Positions 46,071-57,252 of a stretch of 64,000 bases of DNA are shown in pieces. Numbering within the stretch: the stretch's first letter is position 1; each line of letters begins with the position of its first letter. The stretch covers positions 15,820,949 through 15,884,948 of the forward strand of contig NC_077244.1 of assembly GCF_947179165.1 (NCBI RefSeq), in the 5' to 3' direction. The stretch is from Solanum dulcamara. Taxonomy: Eukaryota > Streptophyta > Magnoliopsida > Solanales > Solanaceae. Both the position numbers and the translations under genes were made by a program. The notes under the pieces are model-generated. The model made no database searches. It was not told the origin of the DNA and was given only the letters and a program-made list of their open reading frames with translations.

Positions 46071-47746
46071 CACAAGCCTTGTGTATTTTGGGGGCATTTA
46101 TTCAGCCCCCACTCTCTCTCTAAAGAAAAGCCCTAGCTCCTCTCCCTTCTCTCTTCTCTTCTTCTCCATTTCCAACCAAAAAGGAGTCCAAGAACTTCAA
46201 GATTTGAGTCCTCCATTGAAGACCCAACTACAAGGTTTTCTTCAAGTCTTCACTAAGGTATGTAAGGCTATCCAAAACATGGGTTGAGTCCATCCATGTG
46301 CCCTATTCTTATTTTGAGGTTAGATATTCATGAAAATGGAGTTTCTTGGTATGGTACATATTTGAATGAGCTTTGTCTCCATTTTATTTAATTATTTATG
46401 TGTCAATGTTGTTGAGCTAAGAGGTTCCTAAAATGAGCCCTTATGTGAGTATGAGATGATGAAGGAATAAGTTGCTAAATATGTTTTATTGATCTTCTTA
46501 ATTATGTAGATTTGATAAAGTATATTATTTTCTTAAAAATGTTGCCTATTATAAAAATGTCGATTTGAAGTCTTGAAGATGTGGTGAGTCATGAGGATTT
46601 TCTCAAATGGATGGAGGTAATGATTGATTATATCTAGATGATGTTATACATGTGCATTTAAATTTTCTTTGAAGATATGATTGAGATTGAGCAATTAGTA
46701 TGCTTGGAAGAGATTTGATTGTGATAGAGTTGATGAGTTGACAAGGTTGTAATGAGACTTGTTGATATGAGTTGATTGAGTTGATTGGATGGAGTTTTAT
46801 GAGCATTGAGTCTTGGGAGGAGTATCGAGCACCGAATTGGGCAAGAGTATAGTCCATACTCGAACCCAATACCTGTGTTGCCAAACGTAGGGGGGATTGA
46901 ACCGTTAAAGTCGGATGCTTCCCCGAGAGATTTTGTCCTGACATTATAGGACCTGGTTGGATTAGATCCATGAGTGTTCGTCGTTCATGCCCTGGCAAGG
47001 TATGAACGGGCGTGGCAACGACGTCGTTTCGTTGTACCTTCACTGGCTCGTAAGTGTTGGTTGTCGGTTAAGAGAAACTCCCAAATAGGTGTTGATAGTA
47101 CTCTGAGTCAGATTGAGTTGAATTGTATATGATTGGTCCAGTCTAAATCATATCCTTGTTTAGACTTAGGACATTTGATTGAGTTGTCATCCCTTTTGAG
47201 TTGAGCTCCCGAGTTGATTTATTCTTCCTTGATGTTCGTTGTATTCGGCCATTTTACATACTCGTACATTCCATGTACTGACGCCGTTTGGCCTGCATCG
47301 TTTCATGATGCAGAGACAGGTACTAGAGATCATCAACCGGTGCTCCGTTGAAGATCCACATACACTTCCAGCCAGTCGGTGAGTCCTCCTAGTTCCCGGA
47401 GGATATTGGGCCTTCTTGTACAGTTTTGTTGTTCTTCCTTTTATTTAGATTGTTGGTAGCCATGGGCTTGTCATTGGCACCTTTTTGACATGAGTAGAGG
47501 CTTCATAGACAGGAGTGTGGGAGGTCGAGCGGTCATCTTGAGGAGTCCTATTTTTATTGTCTTCTTTTGATTGTAAATGTTTGGCCTTCGGCCCTTATAT
47601 TATGAAAAGTATTTCTTTAAATTGAGTTCCTGCTAAGAGAATGAGCTTGAATGAAGGAGTGACTGGACCAGGTGGTTCGCTCGGAGGTCAGAAATGGCCT
47701 TCGGGTGCCGGTCACGTCTAGGGTACCCTCCCGGGGCGTGACAACA

Positions 47747-47759
47747 TGGTATCAGAGCA
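47747..47759 (+). other. Primer-binding site of G3
   Basis: TGGTATCAGAGCA, a perfect initiator-Met tRNA site, three bases inside the LTR end. Confidence 0.93.
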
Positions 47760-47959
47760 CAGAGTTCAAGTGTCCTAGGGAGTCTATGAAGCTGTGTCTA
47801 GTAGAGTCTTGCTTATGGGTGTGTTGTGCACCACACTTATGAGCAGGAGGCTATAGGACATTAGGAATTGTTTCCCTTCTTTCATACTCTAAATTCGTGC
47901 GATGGAGTTGAACTCCATGAAACTTCCTTTCTAATTTGTGCGTTCATACGTTACAGATA

Positions 47960-50900
47960 ATGCCTCCTAAACGTACCGCTAGCCAGAGGAATATCGATAA
48001 TGCGGGGATGCCACAGTCAGAGGCACGCCCAGCATGGGCTAGAGGCCGACCCTCGAGATATGCGGAGGCACCTCAAGTGCCATCTACCCCACCTGTACCC
48101 ACATCAGAGGCTGAATTTCGGGGGGCAATTGCAATGCTCACGCAACTAATGGCTGCCCAAAGCGGTAATCAGAGTTCGCCGACTCTCAGCTCTAGTTTTC
48201 AGGAGCCATCTGCTGCCACTAGAATTAGAGACTTTCTGAGGATGAATCCGCCGGCATTCACGGGTTCTAAGGTCGATGAAGATCCCCAAAACTTTATTGA
48301 TGAAATGTGGAAGATTCTGAAAGCTATGCATGCTACGGAAATTGAGGGGGTCGAGTTGGTGTCTTATCAACTCAAAGATGTGGCAAACATTTGGTATAAC
48401 CAATGGAAACAAGGTAGGGGTGAAGATGCTGAACCTGCTAGGTGGGATGAATTTGAGGGAGCTTTTCTTGACCACTTCTTTCCCCGATAATTGAGGGAAG
48501 CGAAGGTGGAGGAATTTGTTAATCTGAAACAGGAAGGTATGTCGGCTAAGGAGTATGGCCTAAGGTTCATCCAGCTGTCCAGGTATGCTCCAGAAATGAT
48601 TCCTAATGTGAGGTCGAAGATGAGAAAGTTCGTCTCCGGATTAGGGAGGCATGTGAAGAAGGAATGCAAGGGAGCATTGTTGATCTCGGATATGGACCTT
48701 TCCAGATTAATGGTGTATGCTCAACAGGTAGAGGAGGAAAAGAGAAAAGACAAAGAAGAGCACCTGAGCAAAAAGGCAAGGTCATCTGGGCATGAGAATG
48801 AGCAGAGGCAAGGCAAGGGCAACAGGTCCTTCTTCTAGAAGAGACCTTCCACCTATGCCTCATCTACCGCCAGCGCACCGATGCCGCAGGACAGGTATGA
48901 TCGGTAGGGACAAAGTCGCCAAAATTTCAGACCTCAGGTTTCTCAATCCCCGGCCAGTGTAAGTCAAGGTTCGAAGGGAAAGCCACTATGCAGCAAGTGT
49001 GGTAGGCTCCACTTGGGAGAATGCAGAGCAGGAAGGGTTGGTTGCTATAAATGCGGCCAAATGGGCCATCTTCTGAGGGAATGCCCAACATGGGGGAACA
49101 GGGCCCAGTCCTCTGCCACCGCACCACCAGCTAGAGGTAATCAGAGGGGCGCTACTCCAGGGACGAGTGGAGGTACAAACCGCCTATATGCCATGGGTAG
49201 TCGCCAAGATCAGGAGAACTCTCCAAACGTCGTAATGGGTATGATTCGAGTCTCTTCTTTTGATTGTTATGTATTGATGGACCCAGGTGCCACCCTATCT
49301 TTTGTGACTCCTTATGTGGCTAGCAAATTCAATAAAATTCCTGAACGTCTTCTTGAGCCTTTTAGTGTGTCCACTCCTATCGATGATTCTGTCCTAGCTG
49401 AGAGAGTCTATAGAGATTGTACAGTGTCAATTCATCACAGGGACACCTTGGCTGACTTGGTTGAGTTAGACATGGTTGATTTCGACGTGATCCTTGGCAT
49501 GGACTGGCTTTATGTCTGTTATGCCTCTATTGATTGTAGAACTCAGATTATCACGTTCAAATTCCCGAATGAGGCTGTCATAGAGTGGAAGGGTAGTCCT
49601 GTTGTGCCTAAGGGTAAGTTTATTTCATACCTTAGGGCCAGGAAGCTAATCTCAAAAGGGTGTATTTATCACCTTGTCCGAGTGAAAGATGACAGCACTG
49701 AGTCTCCATCCCTTGAGTCGGTCCCGATTGTCAATGAGTTTCCGGATGTCTTTCCTGAAGATCTGCCTGGAGTCCCTCCTGATAGAGAGATCGACTTCGG
49801 GATTGATGTTCTTCCTGATACCCAGACTATCTCAATTCCTCCATATAGAATGGCTCCGGCTGAGTTGAAGGAGTTGAAGGAGCAGCTGAAGGACTTGTTA
49901 GATAAGGGATTCATTAGGCCGAGTGTCTCGCCATGGGGTGCTCTGGTCCTATTTGTGCGAAAGAAGGATGGGTCCCTTAGAATGTGTATCGACTACAGGC
50001 AGTTGAATAAAGTCACTGTGAAGAACAAATACCCTCTCCCCAGAATAGATGACTTATTCGACCAACTTCAAGGTGCCACTTGTTTCTCAAAGATAGACTT
50101 GAGATCCGGCTACCACCAGTTGAAGGTGAGAGAATGCGATGTTCCGAAGACTGCTTTCCGGACTCGTTATGGCCACTTTGAATTCTTGGTCATGTCTTTT
50201 GGGATGACTAATGCTCCCGCCGCTTTTATGGATCTCATGAACCGGGTATTCAAATTGTACCTTGATATGTTTGTGATTGTATTCATAGATGATATTCTGG
50301 TTTACTCCAAGAACGAAGAGGAGCACGCCTATCATCTTAGGGTCGTTCTACAAATTTTGAGGGACCAGGTATTGTATGCAAAGTACTCTAAATGTGAATT
50401 TTGGCTTGCATCGGTGGCCTTCTTAGGCCACATTGTATCTGGAGATGGTATTCAGGTGGATGCTCAGAAAATAGAAGCTGTGAAAAATTGGCCTAGACCC
50501 ACATCCCCAACAGAGATAAGGAGCTTTCTGGGCTTGGCCGGGTACTATCGAAGGTTTGTAGAGGGATTCTCATCCATATCATCACCATTGACTAAGCTGA
50601 CCCAAAAGAAGGCTAAGTTCCAATGGTCTGATGCTTGTGAGGAGAGTTTCCAGAAATTGAAGACCAAGCTAACCACTGCTCCTGTTCTAACCTTGCCCGA
50701 TGGGACAGAAGGTTTTGTGATTTATTGTGATGCCTCCAGAATTGGTTTGGGTTGTATGTTGATGCAAAGGGGGAAGGTGATAGCCTATGCTTCAAGACAG
50801 CTTAAGCTTCATGAGAGGAATTACCCAACTCATGACCTTGAGCTGGCAGCTGTGGTGTATGCACTTAAAATCTGGCGCCACTACCTGTATGGAGTGCATA

Positions 50901-52690
50901 TCGATGTATTCACCGATCACAAGAGCTTGCAATACGTCTTTAGCCAGAAGGAACTCAACCTGAGGCAAAGGAGATGGCTTGAGCTACTCAAGGACTATGA
51001 TATGAGCATCCTCTACCATCCAGGTAAAGCTAATGTTGTTGCTGATGCTCTTAGCAGGTTGTCTATGGGTAGCACTGCCCACATGAAGGAAGGAGGGAGA
51101 GAATTGGTGAAGGAGGTACACAGGTTAGCCCGACTGGGAGTTCATCTAGAAGAGAACAATGAAGGCGGAGTTACAGTTCAGGATGGGTCTACATCCTCAC
51201 TTGTGGCAGAGGTGAAGGAGAAGCAAGACCAAGATCCCGTCCTTCTCCAATTGAAGGGAGTTGTACACAAACAAGAGGTAATGGTTTTTACCCAAGGGGG
51301 AGATGGTGTGTTGCGGTACCAAAATAGATTGTGTGTGCCGGATGTTGACGATGTTCGAGAGAGGATTATGGCCGAAGCGCATAGTTCTAGATACTCCATT
51401 CATCCGGGTTCCACCAAAATGTACCATGACTTGAGGGAGATCTATTGGTGGAGTGGGATGAAGAGAGACATTGCGGAATTCGTTTCCAAATGCCCGAATT
51501 GTCAACAAGTGAAGGTTGAGCATCAAAGACCATGTGGTCTAGCCCAAAACATAGAAATTCCAGAATGGAAGTGGGAGATGATCAACATGGACTTTATTAC
51601 AGGCTTGCCGAAGTCTCGAAAGCAACATGATTCCATTTGGGTGATTGTGGATAGAATGACGAAATCAGCTCACTTCTTGGCGGTTAAGACTACCGACACC
51701 GCAGAAGATTATGCAAAGTTATATATACAGGAGATCGTCAGATTGCATGGGGTCCCTCTGTCTATCATCTCGGACAGAGGAGCTCAATTCACTTCCCAAT
51801 TTTGGAAATCCTTTCAGAAGGGATTAGGTTCGAGGGTGAACTTGAGTACAGCCTTCCATCCCCAGACAGATGGCCAAGCAGAGCGCACAATTCAGACATT
51901 GGAAGATATATTGAGGGCGTGTGTGCTTGACTTCAAGGGGAATTGGGATGATCACTTGCCTCTCATAAAGTTTGCATATAACAATAGCTATCATGCGAGC
52001 ATTCAAATGGCTCCTTATGAAGCCTTGTATGGGAGGAGGTGTAGATCGCCCATTGGGTGGTTTGGAGTTGGTGAAGCCGAGTTGATTGGGCCTGACCTTG
52101 TTCATCAAGCCATGGAGAAGGTACGAATTATCTGAGAGAGACTAAAGACAGCCCAAAGTCGCCAAAAATCTTACACCGATGTGAGGAGGAGGGACTTAGA
52201 GTTTGAGGTGGATGATTGGGTGTATTTGAAAGTGTCACCCATGAAGGGTGTCATGAGGTTTGGAAAGAAGGGGAAACTTACTCCTCGATATATTAGTCCG
52301 TACCAAATTTTGAGGCGGATCGGGAGTGTTGCTTATAAGTTGGACTTACCCTCAGATCTAGCTGCTATTCATCCGGTGTTCCACGTTTCGATGTTGAAAA
52401 AGTTCTTGAGTGATCCCTCGTTGGTAGTCCCCATTGACAGCGTTGGAATTAAGGATAGCTTGTCTTATGAAGAGGTTCCAGTCCAAATTCTTGATCGCCA
52501 AATTCGCAAGTTGAGGAACAAAGAAGTTGCCTCAGTCAAGGTCCTGTGGAGGAATCAATTTGTTGAGGAAGCCACATGGGAAGCGGAGGAAGCCATGAAA
52601 TCTAAATATCCACATCTATTCGAGCCTACCGAGGAGGATATTGAAGGTAATGACCATTTCCTTGACTCGAATTCATTTGTACCTTTTTGA
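47960..52690 (+). pseudogene. G3 gag-pol polyprotein, one frame with four stops
   Basis: 1577 codons in a single frame from ATG 47960 (MPPKRTASQRN) to TGA 52688. Premature stops are TAA 48488, TAG 48836, TAG 48905 and TGA 52133; I see no frameshift. Domains (about): capsid 90-190; zinc knuckle [14 protein letters not shown] from residue 362; protease with DPGATLSF, aspartate 441; RT with [20 protein letters not shown] and the active site FIDD at 775-778; RNase H with YCDAS near 923; integrase zinc site to CPNC near 1145-1185; catalytic core with MDFITG, SDRGAQF and AERT (about 1211, 1272, 1308); chromodomain about 1507-1555 (VKVLWRN, EEATWEAEEAM). All catalytic residues I can check are present. 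The later three stops each look like one C-to-T change. Confidence 0.93.
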
Positions 52691-52777
52691 GTTTTGATTG
52701 ATATTTGATTGAGAATTTGATTGATTGAATGACTGAGTTTTGATTGTGATTTGTACCCCGAGTCCATTCTTGGTTGC

Positions 52778-52815
52778 TCGTCATTCGAGGACGAATGATC
52801 CCAAAGGGGAGATAA
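52778..52815 (+). other. Hairpin plus polypurine tract of G3
   Basis: CATTCGAGGACGAATG followed by ATCCCAAAGGGGAGATAA, directly before the 3' LTR at 52816. The hairpin is identical to that of G1. Confidence 0.8.
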
Positions 52816-55263
52816 TGTAACACCCCTCAAAATTTCTTCCTAAGATTCGGTCTTTCTTTGTACACGTGTGGGGCCCATCGTATTTATTTCGAAGTATGTG
52901 CTCGAGTTAAGATGAGTCCTTGAGGAATTTAAGAGCGTTGGAGGTGATGTGGGGTCATTGAGGACCCCTAGGACCGAGCTAAGTCCAAAAGATCCGTTGT
53001 GGCTAAGTTTAGGACGAGTTCATGTAAGGGTCGACTTTTAACGACCCTATCTTTTGAAGGACGTCAATCTGGGTGGCCCACGACCTATCAAATTAAAGGT
53101 CGTCGCGTATTCTTTCCAACGCCACCAAGAACGTAAATTTTGGAGTTCGGAGTCAAAAGATATGATGATCCGAAGACGAACTAGCACGACAGGAATTTCA
53201 TTTTTGGCCTGGGTTGCAACTGCTGGGGATATGGCTTTGGCGCTGTAAGGGCGCGACGCGCCACTATCGCGCCAGAAACATGCCTCAGTAGTTTGGTCCT
53301 TGGCGCGACGCGCCACTAAAAGTTTTGCAGGGTTTTTCAGGCCAAATTCCCAGAATTTAGAATAATAGGCTTGGCGCTGTAAGGGCGCGACGCGCCACTA
53401 TCGCGCCAGAAATATGCCTCAGTAGTTTGGTCCCTGGCGCGACGCGCCACTAAAAGTTGTGCAGGTTTTGGGCGTAATTGGCCTTGGCGCTGTAAGGGCG
53501 CGACGCGCCACTATCGCGCCAAGGGCATTTTTGCCTGATTTTCAGAAATTGGAGGAAGGGCAATTTGGGAAATTTCCCAAATTATATATACACAAGCTTT
53601 GTTTATTTTGGGGGCATTTATTCAGCCCCCACTCTCTCTCTAAAGAAAAGCCCTAGCTCCTCTCCCTTCTCTCTTCTCTTCTTCTCCATTTCCAACAAAA
53701 AAGGAGTCCAAGAACTTCAAGATTTGAGTCCTCCATTGAAGACCCAACTACAAGGTTTTCTTCAAGTCTTCACTAAGGTATGTAAGGCTATCCAAAACAT
53801 GGGTTGAGTCCATCCATGTGCCCTATTCTTGTTTTGAGGTTAGATATTCATGAAAATGGAGTTTCTTGGTATGGTACATATTTGAATGAGCTTTGTCTCC
53901 ATTTTATTTAATTATTTATGTGCCAATGTTGTTGAGCTAAGAGGTTCCTAAAATGAGCCCTTATGTGAGTATGAGATGATGAAGGAATGAGTTGCTAAAT
54001 ATATTTTATTGATCTTCTTAATTATGTAGATTTGATAAAGTATATTATTTTCTTAAAAATGTTGCCTATTATAAAAATGTCGATTTGAAGTCTTGAAGAT
54101 GTGGTGAGTCATGAGGATTTTCTCAAATGGATGGAGGTAATGATTGATTATATCTAGATGATGTTATACATGTGCATTTAAATTTTCTTTGAAGATATGA
54201 TTGAGATTGAGCAATTAGTATGCTTGGAAGAGATTTGATTGTGATAGAGTTGATGAGTTGACAAGGTTGTAATGAGACTTGTTGATATGAGTTGATTGAG
54301 TTGATTGGATGGAGTTTTATGAGCATTGAGTCTTGGGAGGAGTATCGAGCACCGAATTGGGCAAGAGTATAGTCCATACTCGAACCCAATACCTGTGTTG
54401 CCAAACGTAGGGGGGATTGAACCGTTAAAGTCGGATGCTTCCCCGAGAGATTTTGTCCTGACATTATAGGACCTGGTTGGATTAGATCCATGAGTGTTCG
54501 TCGTTCATGCCCTGGCAAGGTATGAACGGGCGTGGCAACGACGTCGTTTCGTTGTACCTTCACTGGCTCGTAAGTGTTGGTTGTCGGTTAAGAGAAACTC
54601 CCAAATAGGTGTTGATAGTACTCTGAGTCAGATTGAGTTGAATTGTATATGATTGGTCCAGTCTAAATCATATCCTTGTTTAGACTTAGGACATTTGATT
54701 GAGTTGTCATCCCTTTTGAGTTGAGCTCCCGAGTTGATTTATTCTTCCTTGATGTTCGTTGTATTCGGCCATTTTACATACTCGTACATTCCATGTACTG
54801 ACGCCGTTTGGCCTGCATCGTTTCATGATGCAGAGACAGGTACTAGAGATCATCAACCGGTGCTCCGTTGAAGATCCACATACACTTCCAGCCAGTCGGT
54901 GAGTCCTCCTAGTTCCCGGAGGATATTGGGCCATCTTGTACAGTTTTGTTGTTCTTCCTTTTATTTAGATTGTTGTTAGCCATGGGCTTGTCATTGGCAC
55001 CTTTTTGACATGAGTAGAGGCTTCATAGACTGGAGTGTGGGAGGTCGAGCGGTCATCTTGAGGAGTCCTATTTTTATTGTCTTCTTTTGATTGTAAATGT
55101 TTGGCCTTCGGCCCTTATATTATGAAAAGTATTTCTTTAAATTGAGTTCCTGCTAAGAGAATGTGCTTGAATGAAGGAGTGACTGGACCAGGTGGTTCGC
55201 TCGGAGGTCAGAAATGGCCTTCGGGTGCCGGTCACGTCTAGGGTACCCTCCCGGAGTGTGACA
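52816..55263 (+). repeat. 3' LTR of G3
   Basis: 2448 bp, at a constant offset of 7520 from the 5' LTR with no indel. About 23 of the 29 differences lie in the first 1.2 kb; none lie between about 46495 and 47410 of the 5' copy (54015-54930 here). Confidence 0.95.
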
Positions 55264-55268
55264 TAGGT
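55264..55268 (+). repeat. Target-site duplication of G3, right copy
   Basis: TAGGT, after which the second G2 gag continues. Confidence 0.92.
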
Positions 55269-55500
55269 GTTTGATGGGAATGGGTGCTTGTTTTGGATAT
55301 GGTAAAATGGGGCATAAGGTCTCCAAATTACATAACAAGGGGAGAGAAAGATGTCCTTAAAGGCAAGCTACTCAAAGTAGACAAGCTCAACGAGGTGGCA
55401 GCCCGCGCAATAATAGGTTCTATGCACTTCAAGCTAGGCAAGAGGTTGAGGAGTCTCTCGATGTGGTTATGGGTAAGTTGCGGTGTTTGACCTTGATGCT
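55269..55500 (+). pseudogene. gag of the second G2 unit, 3' part
   Basis: Continues the zinc-knuckle region cut by G3: LMGMGACFGYGKMGHKVSK, matching 40190-40260 in the first unit. As there, the second knuckle cysteine is tyrosine. The last cysteine position differs because of a small shift ('aaattacataac'). It runs into the start of the protease region (FYALQARQEVEES). Confidence 0.8.
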
Positions 55501-57205
55501 ATGTTTTAATTGATTCGAGTGACACATTATCTTTTGCTACTCCTTACCTTTCTATAAGATTTGATGTATGTCCCAAAATCTTGCTTGAGCCCTTTTTGAT
55601 TAATACCCTTGTGTGACTCAGTATTTAGGGGTAGGTTTGAGTGATGCTAATGAGGGTGGTTTTCTTTTTTATGATGGTTAGGAATTATGATGTGTAGTGA
55701 ATGGGAAGTTGATGGTTGATGAGAATATAGAGGTTCTCTCACAAGTGGGAGATGGAGTATTTCATTACAAAGGTCGGTTGTGTGTTCCAATGTTGATAGC
55801 CTAAGAGAAATGATATTGAGTAAAGTTCATATCTCTCAATGGATGAGTTAGGGAATATTAGGGGAAGAGTGGGTGTTCCGTATTGTGATAATTATGGTAT
55901 GCTTGGTACATTTGAAGTTATAGATATAGAGGACGAGCTAAACGAGACCTTGTTATATACAATAGATAGATAAGAGTATATTAGGGTGGCCTTTGGAAGG
56001 AATGAATATCAGTGAGGATATAGAGATGCTAGGGTAGACACAAAAATTATTAAGTGATGTTGACTTCAAGGGAGCCATAAAGTAGTTAGAATGGTAGGCT
56101 TGAATGTGTGGTTGTAGATATGTGAATGATTGTAGTAGTCTATTGATGACTTCTTGTTAAGTGTTTCAAATAAGTGTATTAAAATGATTATAGAACCAGG
56201 CTTGAATTTAGTGTTGATGGCATATGGGTGAATGTATGATGTATTGTGTGTTTCTTTATTAGGTCTCGAGATTTGTTGAATATGGTAATAAGGGGTAGTA
56301 CTCTTGAGATGAGCATTTGCCACTGATTGAGTTTGCCTATAACAATAGTTACCACTCTAGCATCAAAATGGCCTCTTTTGAAGCCTTGTATGGGAGAAGA
56401 TGTAGGTCTCTGGTGGGGTGGTTTGAAGTGTGTGAGATGGTATTGATTGGCCCAGATTTGATAGTTGATGCAATAGAGAAAGTAAGGCTCATAAGAGAGA
56501 AATTAAAAATGGCTCAAAGTCATCAAAAGTCCTATTCGGACACTAGGAGGAGAGAGCTTGAATTTGACGAGAGTGATATGGTGTATTTGAAGATTTCACC
56601 TATGAAAGGGGTAATGCAATTTGGAAAGAAAGGGAAGTTGAATCCTAGATATATAGGACCCTATAGGATATTGAAGTGCATTGATAAAGTACCATACGAG
56701 TTAGACTTACCACTTGAGATGGCTTTGGTTCATCTAGTAGTTCAGGTGTTAATGTGAGGAAGTTTGTGGGTGATCCAAATTCTATTGAACCAAGGGAGAA
56801 CATAATTATTGAAGGAAATTTGACTTATGAGGAAATCCCAATTGAGATTTTAGACCGTCAAGTAAAGAGGCTGAGAAATAAAGACGTTGCATATGTCAAG
56901 GTGCTGTGGAGGAATCAACAAGTAGATAGTGCTACATGAAAAGTGGAATCATACATGATGAAGCGATATCCTTATCTCTTTCCTTTCACTCAATCCTAAA
57001 AGTACTAAGTTGCTCATGATCAAATCGATTAAACTTCTACGCTTCAGTTCCATATGTCATTCATATGCATGTATGATTCATGAAAATGATTTCTCTCAAG
57101 GACTATGTTTTATTTTAAGTATGAAGTTTACCCGTTCTATGCATTTTTCAAAGTGTCCTCATGTCCATGTCGGGTTTCTAAATCCTTTTTCCATGTCTTT
57201 TCTAT
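55501..57205 (+). pseudogene. pol remnant of the second G2 unit
   Basis: Same architecture as 40311-42120: a decayed protease start, a stop-ridden stretch with an integrase lead-in trace near 55740-55800, no RT or RNase H, then an open frame 56317-56757 for the integrase C-terminus ([39 protein letters not shown]) and, after a TGA at 56755, the chromodomain frame 56754-56939 (IEILDRQVKRLRNKDVAYVK, VLWRNQQVDSAT) ended by a TGA where relatives have tryptophan. The shared deletion must predate the duplication. Confidence 0.82.
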
Positions 57206-57220
57206 ACTAGTTGAATCTTA

Positions 57221-57252
57221 TTTGAGGACGAATGTTCTCAAGGGGGAGATAT
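57221..57252 (+). other. Hairpin plus polypurine tract before LTR3
   Basis: TTTGAGGACGAATGTTCTC then AAGGGGGAGATAT. The left arm of the hairpin has one change relative to G1/G3. Confidence 0.72.

Larger units (their letters stand above)
45296..47743 (+). repeat. 5' LTR of G3
   Basis: 2448 bp with U3 palindromes (45717-46003), a TATA box (46063-46070) and a CT-rich leader after it. A 146-codon minus-strand open frame inside (46603-47043) is identical in the other LTR only because the LTRs are copies. Confidence 0.95.
45296..55263 (+). mobile_element. G3: near-complete Tekay-like chromovirus
   Basis: A 9968 bp Ty3/gypsy element inserted in the second gag of G2, with perfect TAGGT duplications. 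LTRs of exactly 2448 bp each (45296-47743, 52816-55263) start TGTAACACCCC and end TGACA. A perfect initiator-Met primer site, a single gag-pol frame and a hairpin/polypurine tract lie between them. Protein order (gag, protease, RT, RNase H, integrase, chromodomain), long LTRs and the chromodomain pattern fit Tekay/Del. By hand count the LTRs differ at about 29 sites (about 1.2%), so it is the youngest datable element here. Confidence 0.95.

Noticed and set aside
46603..47043. 146-codon minus-strand frame found identically at 54123-54563, which could look like a conserved gene
   Set aside because: It lies in the two LTRs of G3, which are copies of each other. No domain or codon pattern supports a protein, and the mutation-free block covers more than this frame.
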